From positions 10,294,501 to 10,358,500 of the forward strand of contig NC_065571.1 in NCBI RefSeq assembly GCF_937616625.2: DNA of 64,000 nt, written 5' to 3'. This stretch comes from Mercurialis annua. Lineage: Eukaryota > Streptophyta > Magnoliopsida > Malpighiales > Euphorbiaceae. Below, piece after piece: positions 47,880 to 59,045 of this stretch. The translations under genes were made by a program, and so were the position numbers. The notes below the pieces were generated by a model that had not been told where the DNA came from, did not search any database, and worked only from the letters and a program-made list of their open reading frames with translations. The first letter of the stretch is position 1; each line of letters begins with the position of its first letter.

Positions 47880-49290
47880 ATATGGTTGCAGGTGTAATAT
47901 TGTCCCAGACATGAAAATAGTAGTCCAAAAGATCGCTCGATGTTTATCATCTCGTCTTCTGAACTAGACTTAAAATCAATCTTCGTACCAGTGTTGGTGA
48001 AAATCTGTAAATGTACGGAATCGACAAGTAATATAGACTGTGAAGTCCGAATACCGGACCCACTGAAAAAGCTACTAGATACATCCAATTAAGATACTCA
48101 ATTTGAATAGCTAATAAAATATTTAAGGGATGCAAGGAACAATTAAAATAGCAATAAGAATTAAAATAAACTAAAATTGAAATTAAATTTGGTTTAAATA
48201 ATAATAATAAAGGAAATCAGGAATTATTAACTGTTCATATGCTATTCATCAAATGGATTATGAATTTGGTTGTCAAATTACGGTTCAGACTATTCAATAA
48301 CACCTATATCGCTCTCTCGAGTCGCTACAGGCAAAAATCTACAGTAATCAATCAAAATATTGAGTTTCGCATAATAAAACCTAGATAACTAATCAATTGA
48401 CGTTTACTAAGCAAGCTTACTCTCGCGTAATTAACTCCTACGCTATTGATTATTTTAGCTTTCTCAAGTTAAAATCAAAATACATTGCAATGAATAAATT
48501 GCCCAAATAAATTCAAGCATTAGAAACAATAATCAATACACAATTTACACAATAACCATAAATCCAATTCGACTAAATAGGCGTAAATCAAGTCAATGAT
48601 CCCCAATAAGGGTTTAGCTACTCATATTTATGAAAAACTCAACAATCAGTTATAGGAAATTCATAGTACTTAAGGTTACACCAATAATTGATCAAAATTG
48701 TCGTTGCTTTGTTTCTTGATTCCCAATACAATTTCATTGAATAATACAGAAAAAATAGTAAAACGATGAACAAAATTCAAGATTAAGCGAACCCTTTACA
48801 TGATGTTTATGAATGATATACCCATTAAATTCTACGTTTGTGTCTAATTTTGAGCTCCATATAAGTCCAAAATATCCCGAGTCTTCTTTAGTTTGAGTAA
48901 TTCTCGAATCTGACAATAACATATTTTCATGCTGCAAACTTGTGTCTGGTTCAGTCGCGCTAGATAAATTTTGAACACGCGCGATCGCGCCTGTCATCGC
49001 GCCCACTTTTTTAATTGACTGGACTGATTGAAGCTGGGCGATCGCGCCTGATGAAGGGAGGATGCGCCAAGGCTTGTTTTTGCTCCAAAATACTTTTTTT
49101 CGCTCCAACACCTACAAATTATTCAAGTATCGCTAGAAACACCCCATTAAACTCAAAAATCAACAGTGTTTCCATGCTTTTGACCTGAAATATTCGGACA
49201 TAATAATAAGAACTAAATTGACTCAAATCTCACAATAAAAGTATAATTTTTTATAAAATTAGTCAAAAAATGGTGCGACACACCTCAACT
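47880..49290. mobile_element. LTR-retrotransposon-derived sequence (copy A)
   Basis: No coding domain remains. The sequence shows features shared with the insertion at 52.4-53.9 kb: cgacaagtaatatagact...ataccggacccac near 48025, an agggtttagctactcat stretch near 48608, a palindrome-rich cluster gcgcgatcgcgcc at 48975-49055, and a cctgaaatattcggacataataataag tail near 49186. Such regions are known from LTRs and leaders of plant Ty3/gypsy elements. Exact LTR ends and target duplication could not be set, and which strand is sense is open. The 125-residue minus-strand frame at 48734-49111 is a by-product. Confidence 0.5.
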
Positions 49291-52007
49291 TAAAGAGAGT
49301 GATAATAATTTTCCATTAAAATGACAATGTTAGAAGTCATGTCTACTTAAATTTTCCTAGATAAAGCTTTTCCATCACTTTAGTTCTTAGATTTGGCAAC
49401 AAATATACAAAGAGTATCAAAACGAAGTGTCCCATCTAACATGGTGTAAAGTAGATGTTCTATCTATTTTGGATTTTGGTGCTAAGTTCCATTCATATGG
49501 TATTTCAACTATAAAAATATTATTTAGTCCTTTTTGGAGGCTTCCTCTTTCGCCAATCTTACCACTACGACTCTCATTAAAATGTTAATTAGAAAATGTG
49601 GCACTAACATTTTCTGATTTTAAAACACTCACTTATATAATTAGGGTATGTTTTTTCATAATCATCTTTCTAATTGAAAATGGTACTTATGGTGACGTTC
49701 TTCCTATTATTGATGTTTATGGCTTGCCTTTTTTGAGATATATAGTGAACCAAAATGGTTAGACTAAGGTATATAATAATTCAAGAAAAAAATAATTTTT
49801 TTATCAATTCTAATTAAAGTTAATTTTATCAAATTTTATTTAATTGGACTTTTTTTTTAATTCTAGCTTAATGATAAAATCTAAAAGGAAAAGAATATAT
49901 ATTTACTTATATAACTTATGTCTACAATCCATTTTATCAATATGATAGTATTTGTTTAAATTTTTATTTTACTTGTCAAGATTTATAAAGAGTATAAAAA
50001 ATAATACATATCATTTTTATTAAAAATTTCACGCTATTAAATTATAATCAATACTTTATTATTATATGGTTACACATAAGTAAAAAATACATAAGTGAAA
50101 AAATACATATTTCGTCTTACTTTATGCAATTGGACTATAATTGAAAAATCAGTCAAATCAAATTATAATTCTTTAATTAATAGTGATACATCAATCAATT
50201 ACTAATCATATAATTTGACCCCACAATTAAAGAAGAACTCGTGGGTTCAGCAACTTAATTAATTAAATTTGGTACATTAATCACGTGACATGCAAGTGCA
50301 TGGCATAGTCAAGTTGCAAAATAGTTAGGTTTGTTGTATATTAGAAACAAAAACATAAATGTTAGGATTGTATTTGATGATAGTATTGCCTTATTGTCAA
50401 GCAAAGTAAAGTAAAGTTGGTAATTAAAGGGTCTCATCTTAAAGCTATTAAACCCTTTCTTTTCTTTTGGTGTCCATATAAGGATGCGTAGTGTATTGTT
50501 AAAGCATATTAGGTGCACTAAATTTAATTAACAAAAAACTAACTTATTCTAAATGACAAAAATGAAACAAATAAAAAATAAACTATTTTTTTAAAAGTTA
50601 AATATTTTAAATGAACTTACCCCTAATTTTGTAGATAATTTCGTAGTTTCTCCCAAAACTAAGTCAATCTAAATATATTAGTGATGAAAAAATATGGCCG
50701 CTTTGCACATTCTTGGATACTCCGTAATACCTTGAATGCATATGCAATATGCATATGATTTCATTATTCTAATTTTCTTAATTTGTTGTTTATGGCAGCT
50801 TTGTTTTAAAATCATTCTACCAATTAATAAACCACTTGGAAGATTCATAAAAGTTTAGTATTATTGAAACCTAAATTTATAAAATTTTCAGGCCGGATCA
50901 TAAATACCCAATTGACCATTTCTAGATTGATTAGTACTTATACTTTTTATAATATTTTTTTTTATAAAATAAAGACATTTTAAATGTACAAAATATAGCT
51001 AAAACATTTAGTCCAATAAACTCTTTGATTTATAATTCTTTATTTTATTTTTTTAAAATATTAAATAATATTAATTTAGTAATTAATTTATTTTTAATTT
51101 ACTTTTTATTGTTTTAATGTTGAAAAGGGGATTATATTATATTTTTAGAGGAAAAATAATAAAAATTATTTTAAAATTTAAAATTTAGTTGATTAGATAT
51201 GAAATAGAAAATGGACTAAATTTACTCTCTATTCTAAATTTGAATTATAAAAAAATTATTAAAATTGTAAATTATAATCAAACTCTTTAAATTAAGGAGT
51301 GCGTTGCAGATATTTTTTCGGTAATTAATTGATCTCAGCTAAGGTGTAATAGATAATTAAATTAACTTTTTTATTCTTTTTTGTAAACTTAATTAAAAAT
51401 TTACTTTAATTATTTTAATTTAATTTTAAAAGTAAATAATTTTAAAAATCAAATTGACGTACTAAATTTTCATTTTTAAAAGTCAAATGTATAGAATTAT
51501 AAAAATTGAGTGATAAAATTAAGTTTCACTATTAAAAATATAGAAAATACAAATTAAATCATTGATAAAAGTAAGTTTAAATGGCTCTTAATTGTTTTTA
51601 AAATTAGATTAAAATAGGTGAAATTTGAAAATTAAATTAGATTTAATAAGAAGGTAAAAAATATATTTATTTTTAATCATTAAACCACACTTAATTACAT
51701 AAACTTATTTTTAATTTTCATTTACAAATTACTTGGACATCTGGCTTGGGCAAAAGCCAAACCGATCGAAAATTGAAAAATGGTCTGATTAATAGGTAAT
51801 GTGGAGCGGTTCAGTTCGATAAAAAAATTCTACTTTTCTGTATTATTTTAAAAATCAAATAAACCGAAAAATTGAATGAGCAAAGGGACGTCGTTTTATA
51901 TAACATAAGATGACGTAGTTTTGTGTGTTTAACTGTACAACCCCTTAACTTTTCATATAATAACTTTATTTATTTCTTTCCATCCAACCCAAGCCGCAAT
52001 ATGATTG
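49291..52007. other. AT-rich intergenic sequence
   Basis: No gene recognised. Very AT-rich, with no clear element ends. Confidence 0.4.
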
Positions 52008-52015
52008 CATGCATT

Positions 52016-54110
52016 TAGGGGGTGTCAAAATGGGTCATGACACGATAACACGATTCGCCTAACCCGTAGGTTTGGCAAATCCGGGTTGAGTCTTAGCGGG
52101 TTCGTGTCAAAACGTGTCAACCCGTTTATGACACGAAATAAATGGGTCGTGTAACGGGTTGACTCGCGAATCCATCTAACTCACCTAACCCGTTTACAAA
52201 TTTTATTATTTATAATAATATAAAAAAAAATAGTTATAATTGTAAAAAAAAAATTACTTAATAAATTATATTAATATAAAAATAAAATTAATTATATTAA
52301 AATTTTACAATTTGAATATTAATCGATAAATTTGAGGCTAAAATTATATTTATATGATTTAAATTTTTTTTAAATGTTAAGTGGGTCGTGTTAGTCGTGT
52401 CGTGTTAGCCGTGTAATGTTAGCAATTTATTACTTACCAACTTATAAAGAGTGGACTATAAATCCGGGTTATCGTACCCACAAGGATGAGAAGTTCAAAG
52501 TGAGTGAATTAGATTTTGATCTTCAATTCGTTTAGCAATGAAAAGGAGTGTTTTTCTTAATTAACTAATCAACCAACTACTATTAACTTACACTAGTCTA
52601 AGAATTAACAAATTGCTAACAAAAAGAAATGAGTAAACACTTAATAAATAACGGAAATTCAAGCGGTAAAGAGATTTGGAAGCTAACAATCCTCCTAGGT
52701 GATGCAATCACGGGTATCGGGTTTAGGGTTCTAAAATAAGGGTCAAGCGTTCTAAATCGCAACTCCCGCTCTCTCAAGCATCTAAGAGCTACAAAATCAC
52801 AACTAATCAAGCTTAACCTACTCTCGTAGAACTAAACACAATTAGATGCAATTAACAATTAATCACAACTCAAAAGCCACCTAATTACTAACTCACTCTC
52901 ATGGTGTCACTAATTAAGTCTCTAATTAATTATTCCAATTAATAAATCCTTTCTCAAGGTAAGAATTAATCTAATAACAATACTTAGAAAGCTAATCTAA
53001 GCAAGTTTTAGGCTCATTAATTAGAACAATCAACACAAACTCAAACCCTAACCCAATCATGCATTAACTAGGATTCAAATTAACCCCTAAACATGGGGTT
53101 TAGCCAACCATGGTTAAAATAACAACAATTACTAAGTTATTAACAAACATTAAACATCCATTACTAATCATAATGAGTTAGGAACTAAATACCTTAAGTA
53201 GAACTTGTGTGTAAATAGAAACATTCAATAGATAATGAAGCTTGAAGATAATAAATAGACTTGTAGTAAAAGAAAAATCATAAGACTAAAATCTGGAAAT
53301 TACTATCAAAAACAATAAAAACAATTTTTGAATCTCTACAAAAGGAAAATAAAAAGTACTATATTAGGATTGAGAATAAAAGTGTTGTGTGTTTTACCCT
53401 AAAAACATAAAAGGCCTTATATAGCCAAACCAAAAGAGGCAAAATAGAACATCCCCTATTACAAATGTTTGGCCAAAAAAGAAAATGGGCTCAACTAGCA
53501 CAATGATCCAAAAGGATTTGAACCCAGTATTTAAGTCTATAGGTCTCGATCGAGAAGCCTTTGGGTCCTTGCTTCTCGATCAAGACCCAAAAATGGCGTG
53601 CTCTCGGTATCTTTTGGAGACCTTGATCTCGATTGAGAAGCTAATAACATGAGACTTCTCGATCGAGACCTGCCTTAAAACAGACTTCTCGATTCTGCAA
53701 CACCTTGTCTCGATTGAGACCTTGCTAAAACCTTGGGATCTTTGATATTTCGCTCTATTATTGCCCAAAATCTTCACATTCGCTCTGATTCCCTGAAATT
53801 GTACATATACGTAATAAGGCATACAATTGCTTTAAAACCGCATATAAAACATACGAAGCGATGTCAAAAAGACTCGAAACGATAGGAGTATTTCGCTCCT
53901 ATCATGTAGTTGTGTTAAACGTGTAACCCGTTTATTTTAACGTGTTAATCGTGTCGTGTCGTGTCACTCGTCTAAAATTCGTGTCGTGTTAGGGTTGAGA
54001 ACTTTGACACGATTAGTAAAATGAGTCGTGTTCGTGTTGACCCTAATCGTGTCAACAGAGTGGGTCGACACGACACGAACACGACCCGCTAACCCATTTT
54101 GACACCCCTA
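52016..54110. mobile_element. hAT-like element with GGGTCGTGTCGTG interior, split by an insertion
   Basis: Ends TAGGGGGTGTCAAAATGGGT and ACCCATTTTGACACCCCTA form near-perfect 19-bp inverted repeats of hAT type. Flanking 8-mers catgcatt (52008-52015) and caggcact (54111-54118) agree at 6 of 8 positions. Both subterminal regions are packed with gtgtcgtgt/acacgac and gggttgac-type motifs in opposite orientation. The middle, about 52430 to 53905, is a separate LTR-like insertion. Without it the element would be roughly 0.6 kb and non-coding. Confidence 0.72.
52427..53905. mobile_element. LTR-like insertion (copy B) inside the hAT-like element
   Basis: The block runs from about TGTTAGCAATTTATTACTTA to CGCTCCTATCA, so it has TG...CA ends; the flanking 5-mers tgtaa and tgtag match at 4 of 5. 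It contains ataaatccgggttatcgtacccacaagga near 52452, catggggtttagccaaccatgg near 53091, a cluster of tctcgatcgagaa palindromes at 53545-53720, and cctgaaattgtacatatacgtaataagg near 53793. The same features in the same order occur in copy A. The right end carries a perfect hairpin, gataggag-tatttcg-ctcctatc. It could be a solo LTR of a Ty3/gypsy element. Confidence 0.55.
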
Positions 54111-54118
54111 CAGGCACT

Positions 54119-54946
54119 GCTAGAAAATCTGGATTTTTTTATGTGTATAACCTTGCAAAAATTTAGAATTTTAGTTAACTTATTTTGAAGTTATAATCGA
54201 ATTAAAAACAAAAATCGTACAGAACCGATTTTTTTATGGTAAAAATATATTTCGGTTATCATTATTAAAATTACGGTTCGGTTTTTATTTTTTATATTTT
54301 ATAAACTACGCGGTTTTAATTTTTGTATTACCAAACCGAACCGTAATACCGAATGCACCCCTACCCCCTCATAAGTAAATATTTATGGTTCTACCTAATA
54401 TTTCAGGCCAATAAGAGTAATTGCAGCCTCTCTTATTTTAGATTCCAAAGGAAACATAATGATTTTTTGGTCATTAATAATATAATTGGCCTGCAAACAG
54501 AATGTACGAAAATTAATTTTGTACATAGTATTTTAAGATTTAGATCGCCTCTAAAAAAAAAAACAGATCGAACCATTCACCCAATTCGATTTTTTTTTCT
54601 AAAAGTAAAAAATAAAAATACAATTCAACTTTTTAAAACAAAAAAGAATCACAACAATCAATTTTTAAAATACTGTCACGTATTCTTTTAGGTCTATTTG
54701 TACAAAAAAAGTTAAACATCTTGTGATTTTTTATAAATATATTTGTATCTTTTAAAGTTTGAAATCTATTGCAATTTGATAAATCTATTCAGTTTTGCAT
54801 AATTAATCTAATTTTTTAAATTATAGACCTGAATGAATTATTCATGCGTTTTTTATATCCATTTTAAGGTTAAAACTTACTTCTTTTTCGTTTCCACCAT
54901 TAAAATATAGAGAATTTAAAATTAATTTTTTTTTATTTTTTACGAG
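54119..54946. other. Intergenic sequence between the hAT-like element and the LINE
   Basis: No gene. At 54195-54360 there is GGTTCGGTTT-type sequence ending gaatgcacccctac, which looks like one terminus of another hAT MITE whose partner was not found. Confidence 0.4.
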
Positions 54947-54979
54947 TTTTTTTTTTTTTTGACAATCAAGAAATCTTCA

Positions 54980-55528
54980 TTAAGATAGATCCGAAACAGA
55001 TACAGACGTAAGATATTCGGGGAAGTGAGAACTCCAAACCCGATGACCTGACAAAGAACGAGCATTACGCGCTAACACGTGCGCAGCTTCGTTCGCAGAC
55101 CGCCTTACAAAAACAAAAGACACATTATTGTACTGTTTCGCAAGCATAGCGCAATCTTCAATCACCACATCACCCACTGCCCTCTCCGGATTACGAACAT
55201 CCAAAATGACATCCATAGCATCCGATTCAATAGTGAGATTCTCCCACCCCTTAAGCCAACTTAACGCTTCACGGATACTCATTGCTTCCACTTCCCTTGG
55301 GTCAAACGCACCAAAAAAGCACGCTTGTCTCGCCTGAACTATATCTCCTTGCTCATTCCGAACCACACAACTGACCCCAACTCTACCTTCCTCAGCAAAC
55401 ACGGCTGCATCTACATTGGCTTTAAAGCAGCCTGCATCAGGACGCCGCCAAATCATCAAACCATCCCTCCTATCAATAACGCCCTCCCCCATAATTTTAT
55501 GCTTTCTTCGAGCTGCCTGCCAAATCAA
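54980..55528 (-). CDS. LINE RNase H domain, separated from ORF2 by a frameshift
   Basis: This frame encodes the RNase H fold that ends plant L1 ORF2: CFKANVDAAV (Asp), REVEAMSIREAL (Glu), LTIESDAMDVI (Asp) and RRSANEAAHVLARNA. It is one base out of frame with the reverse transcriptase ORF that precedes it. The likely cause is one extra base in a six-C run at 55580-55585 (plus strand): with five, the frame would continue from the preceding ORF into this one. As it stands, it lacks its own start context and would not be made as part of ORF2. Confidence 0.82.
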   Translation of the reverse strand: MIWQAARRKHKIMGEGVIDRRDGLMIWRRPDAGCFKANVDAAVFAEEGRVGVSCVVRNEQGDIVQARQACFFGAFDPREVEAMSIREALSWLKGWENLTIESDAMDVILDVRNPERAVGDVVIEDCAMLAKQYNNVSFVFVRRSANEAAHVLARNARSLSGHRVWSSHFPEYLTSVSVSDLS

Positions 55529-55547
55529 AAGTGAATGGCTAGCAGAA

Positions 55548-58500
55548 TTAACAATAGCAACAGCAGCCTCCCCTTTCTTCCCCCCACACCAGGTTATTCC
55601 TATTAATCCATAACCTCCAGCAAATCATCACTGCCAGCTCACCATCCTCTGAGCTCAGACCTACTAGCCAGCCAGATATCCATCTGCCAATATCCATCCC
55701 CATTGCTCTTCCAACATTCAGACCCGTCAACTGCCAACACTGATCAGCCAAATTACATTCACTAAACAAATGTATCGCTGATTCTTTTAACATGTTACAA
55801 ACTTGACAAATCTCATGAATGAACACTTTCTTCTTAGCCAAAGCATCTATTGTGGGAAGAAAACCCGACACTAACCTCCATAAGAAGCTCCTTACATGCA
55901 GCGGTACTCGAAGGTTCCAGGCCCTATTCCAGCAAAAATCACCTACAACCCTACTACGATCATCAAACTCTCCTTGTAGACAACGATAAGCACTCCTAAC
56001 TGAGAACTGATGCTTCGCCTCTAACACCCAGTACCATCCATCATTAATATCTCTCACACTAATAGGCACAGACAAGATATTATTAACATCTACTTCATTA
56101 AAAATATCTCTAACAATTTCTTCATCCCATTGCTTAGAATTAATTCTAAACAGCTGCCACACCTTACTCCCCAACAACTCCGGACAAGCCTCCGTTGTTA
56201 TGAAACCAGAATTCTTCGCCTTCAACCACGGATCCTTCCAAATGTCTATGCTTCGGCCATCACCAATGCTTCTTCTCGCACCTTTCTTAACCACACTCTG
56301 AGCCGCAAAAATACTCCGCCAAACAAAACTAGGATTATTCCCTAGCTTAGCCTCCAAGAAACTAGAACTCGGAAAATACTTAGCTTTAAACACTTTGCTT
56401 AGCAGGGATTCACAATTAGAAACTAGTCTCCAAGCTTGCCGTGCAAGCATAGCTAAGTTAAAATCGTGAACTTTTTTAAACCCCATGCCACCATGCTTTT
56501 TTGGTTTATAAAGACTATCCCAACTTGCCCAACAAATCCCTCGCTTCTCCTCGCGATTTCGACCCCACCAAAACGAATTCATCATGCGTTCTAATTCGCC
56601 ACACAACTCTAACGGAATTAAGAACACATTCATGATATAATTAGGCATAGCCTGAGCAACCGTCTTTAATAAAACTTCTTTCCCTCCACGAGACAAAACC
56701 TTAGAACTCCACCCCTTAATTTTTCCCCAAACCCTCTCCTTAATAAAATGGAAGATTTGTCTCTTATTCTTACCCACCAGAGACGGTAAGCCTAAATACT
56801 TACCCTGATCCTCTACCTCTGATACCCGAAGAACATCACAGATCGCGCTCCTACGCTCCTCTGAGACATTCCTGCTAAACAACACACTACTCTTACTAAG
56901 GTTCACCTTCTGCCCTGACATACTTTCATAAGAACCAAGGATAGAAATAATCACTTCCGCTTCATCGACATTAGAGCGAAAAAACAAGTAACTATCATCC
57001 GCGAAGAACAAATGACTCACCGACGGTGCACCCCTACAAATAGACACTCCATGCAACAAACCGTTCCTTTCCGCCTCTACTAGCAAACAGCTCAAACCCT
57101 CTGCGCAAATAATAAACAGATAAGGTGATAACGGATCACCCTGACGAAGACCCCGAGAAGGAATAATTGGGTCATCATCGTAATTATCTCCAACACTAGT
57201 GAACCGAACTGAAGACACACACTCCATAATCAAATCTGTCCACCTAACGCCAAACCCCAATTTCAAAAGCATAAAACGAATAAAAGGCCATTCAATCCTA
57301 TCGTACGCCTTGCTCATGTCGATTTTAAAAGCTACTGTCCCATCCCTTCCCTGCCTCTTTCTTCTAAGATAGTGCCCTATTTCAAACGCCACCAAAAAAT
57401 TATCTGTAATAAGCCTATTTTCCACAAACGCACTCTGCGATTCGGAAATAATCAAAGGCATTAGACGCTTCATACGATTCGCCAAAACCTTTGAGATAAT
57501 CTTGTAGGCTACATTACATAACGAGATCGGTCTAAGGTCAGAAACACACTCCGGGTTGCACACCTTTGGAATAAGAGTGATGCTCGTATCATTTAGCCCT
57601 TTCTCCATCTTCCCAGACTCCATAAACTGTCGACAAAGCAATGTCAAATCAGTCCCAACAGTGCTCCAAAAATGCTTGTAAAAAGCAGGATTCAGACCAT
57701 CGGGCCCCGGAGACTTATCATCATGCATACTAAACACTGCTCTCCTGACTTCTTCGATCGAAATCTGATTAACCAGATTAATATTCTGCTCATCTGAAAT
57801 TTTTGTTGACACATCGAACTCTACTGCCACAAAATTTTGAATCGAAGAAACAAACAAGTCAGAAAAATACTTATGCAGGATACCCGCAACTTCGGTCTCA
57901 GAGGACTTCCACACCCCATTCTCATCTCGCAACTTCGAAATACGGTTACGTCTCTTCCTCTCCGACGCAGAATTATGAAAGAACTTGGTATTTGAATCTC
58001 CCTCTTGCAACCAGAATTTCTTAGCTCGCTGTTTCCAGTGAACTTCCTCCGCCTCAAGCAAGCTATGTAACTCAGCTGAGCTTTTATTAAACTGAGACAA
58101 ACCCTCTGCATCCTGCTTACTTTGCCAAAAGGATATCTCCTGTTTTTTTACTTCGATAGCTTTTGGAAAATTAGACTTCAGATTCCTACTCCAACCAGCT
58201 AAAGCAACGGAAGTCTTATTAATACGCTCCACAATAGACCCACCCGATGAATTTCTCCAGTTTAAATCAATAACAGCTCCACAATCTTTCTTCGCAACCC
58301 AATTATTTTCAAAACGAAAACGACGGGGCTGCCTAACACAACCATTACCAAATAAAGACAACTGAATAGGTTTGTGATCAGACGTAGTAACACTAAGATT
58401 TGAAACCTCAGCATTATGAAACCTCTCCCTCCAGTCATCCGTACACAAGACACGATCCAACCTCTCTTCAACCCATCTCGGCGTACCTCTACCTCTTTCC

Positions 58501-59045
58501 CACGTAAAAAAGTACCCCTTCGCCCCCATATCTATGAGCCCGCTCTCAGCAACAGCATTACGAAAGCCGTTAATCAACCACATCGGCTGCAGCTGACCCC
58601 CTCGTTTCTCATCTCGAGATAGCAGATCATTAAAATCCCCAATAACGCACCAAGGAATCGAATAGTGCGTACTAAGATCTTTTAACATTTGCCACGAATT
58701 TCTACGACGATTTCTCTCAGGGAATCCATAAAAGCCTGTAAGACGCCATTTACTCTCATCCGAGCTACCAATAGTAACATCAATATAATTCTCACATAAC
58801 CTATTCAACAACACATCAACCGAACCTTTCCATAGAAGAGCAAGACCTCCTCTATGTCCAACACAATCCACACACAGTAACCCATCAAACTTCATTGCCA
58901 CTCTAATAGCCTCCACTCTGGCTAAGCTAATCAACGTCTCACTTAAAAACAAAATATTCGGGCTTCTAGTTCTGACCAGATTACGTAAAAAACGAATTGC
59001 CTGTGGACTGGCCAATCCACGACAATTCCAGGCTATAACATTCAT
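55548..59045 (-). CDS. LINE ORF2: endonuclease, reverse transcriptase, zinc-binding region
   Basis: A 1165-residue frame starting at 59045. The N terminus is an APE-type endonuclease (WNCRG at 6-10, LSET with the catalytic Glu at about 36, GDFND, and TSDHKPI). Reverse transcriptase follows: LRPISLCNVAYKIISKVLANR, FKIDMSKAYDRIEW (about residue 573), GLRQGDPLSPYLF and FADDSYLFF (about 682, the catalytic Asp pair). The end has a zf-RVT region with WNLRVPLHVRSFLWRL and a CQVC...H...C arrangement. The role is target-primed reverse transcription in the nucleus. Its ATG overlaps the TGA of ORF1 (ATGA). It ends prematurely because of the frameshift near 55580, which cuts off RNase H. Confidence 0.93.
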   Translation of the reverse strand: MNVIAWNCRGLASPQAIRFLRNLVRTRSPNILFLSETLISLARVEAIRVAMKFDGLLCVDCVGHRGGLALLWKGSVDVLLNRLCENYIDVTIGSSDESKWRLTGFYGFPERNRRRNSWQMLKDLSTHYSIPWCVIGDFNDLLSRDEKRGGQLQPMWLINGFRNAVAESGLIDMGAKGYFFTWERGRGTPRWVEERLDRVLCTDDWRERFHNAEVSNLSVTTSDHKPIQLSLFGNGCVRQPRRFRFENNWVAKKDCGAVIDLNWRNSSGGSIVERINKTSVALAGWSRNLKSNFPKAIEVKKQEISFWQSKQDAEGLSQFNKSSAELHSLLEAEEVHWKQRAKKFWLQEGDSNTKFFHNSASERKRRNRISKLRDENGVWKSSETEVAGILHKYFSDLFVSSIQNFVAVEFDVSTKISDEQNINLVNQISIEEVRRAVFSMHDDKSPGPDGLNPAFYKHFWSTVGTDLTLLCRQFMESGKMEKGLNDTSITLIPKVCNPECVSDLRPISLCNVAYKIISKVLANRMKRLMPLIISESQSAFVENRLITDNFLVAFEIGHYLRRKRQGRDGTVAFKIDMSKAYDRIEWPFIRFMLLKLGFGVRWTDLIMECVSSVRFTSVGDNYDDDPIIPSRGLRQGDPLSPYLFIICAEGLSCLLVEAERNGLLHGVSICRGAPSVSHLFFADDSYLFFRSNVDEAEVIISILGSYESMSGQKVNLSKSSVLFSRNVSEERRSAICDVLRVSEVEDQGKYLGLPSLVGKNKRQIFHFIKERVWGKIKGWSSKVLSRGGKEVLLKTVAQAMPNYIMNVFLIPLELCGELERMMNSFWWGRNREEKRGICWASWDSLYKPKKHGGMGFKKVHDFNLAMLARQAWRLVSNCESLLSKVFKAKYFPSSSFLEAKLGNNPSFVWRSIFAAQSVVKKGARRSIGDGRSIDIWKDPWLKAKNSGFITTEACPELLGSKVWQLFRINSKQWDEEIVRDIFNEVDVNNILSVPISVRDINDGWYWVLEAKHQFSVRSAYRCLQGEFDDRSRVVGDFCWNRAWNLRVPLHVRSFLWRLVSGFLPTIDALAKKKVFIHEICQVCNMLKESAIHLFSECNLADQCWQLTGLNVGRAMGMDIGRWISGWLVGLSSEDGELAVMICWRLWINRNNLVWGEERGGCCCYC

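Noticed and set aside
48734..49111. 125-residue minus-strand frame
   Set aside because: It crosses the palindrome cluster of an LTR-like insertion and shows no domain; a chance frame.
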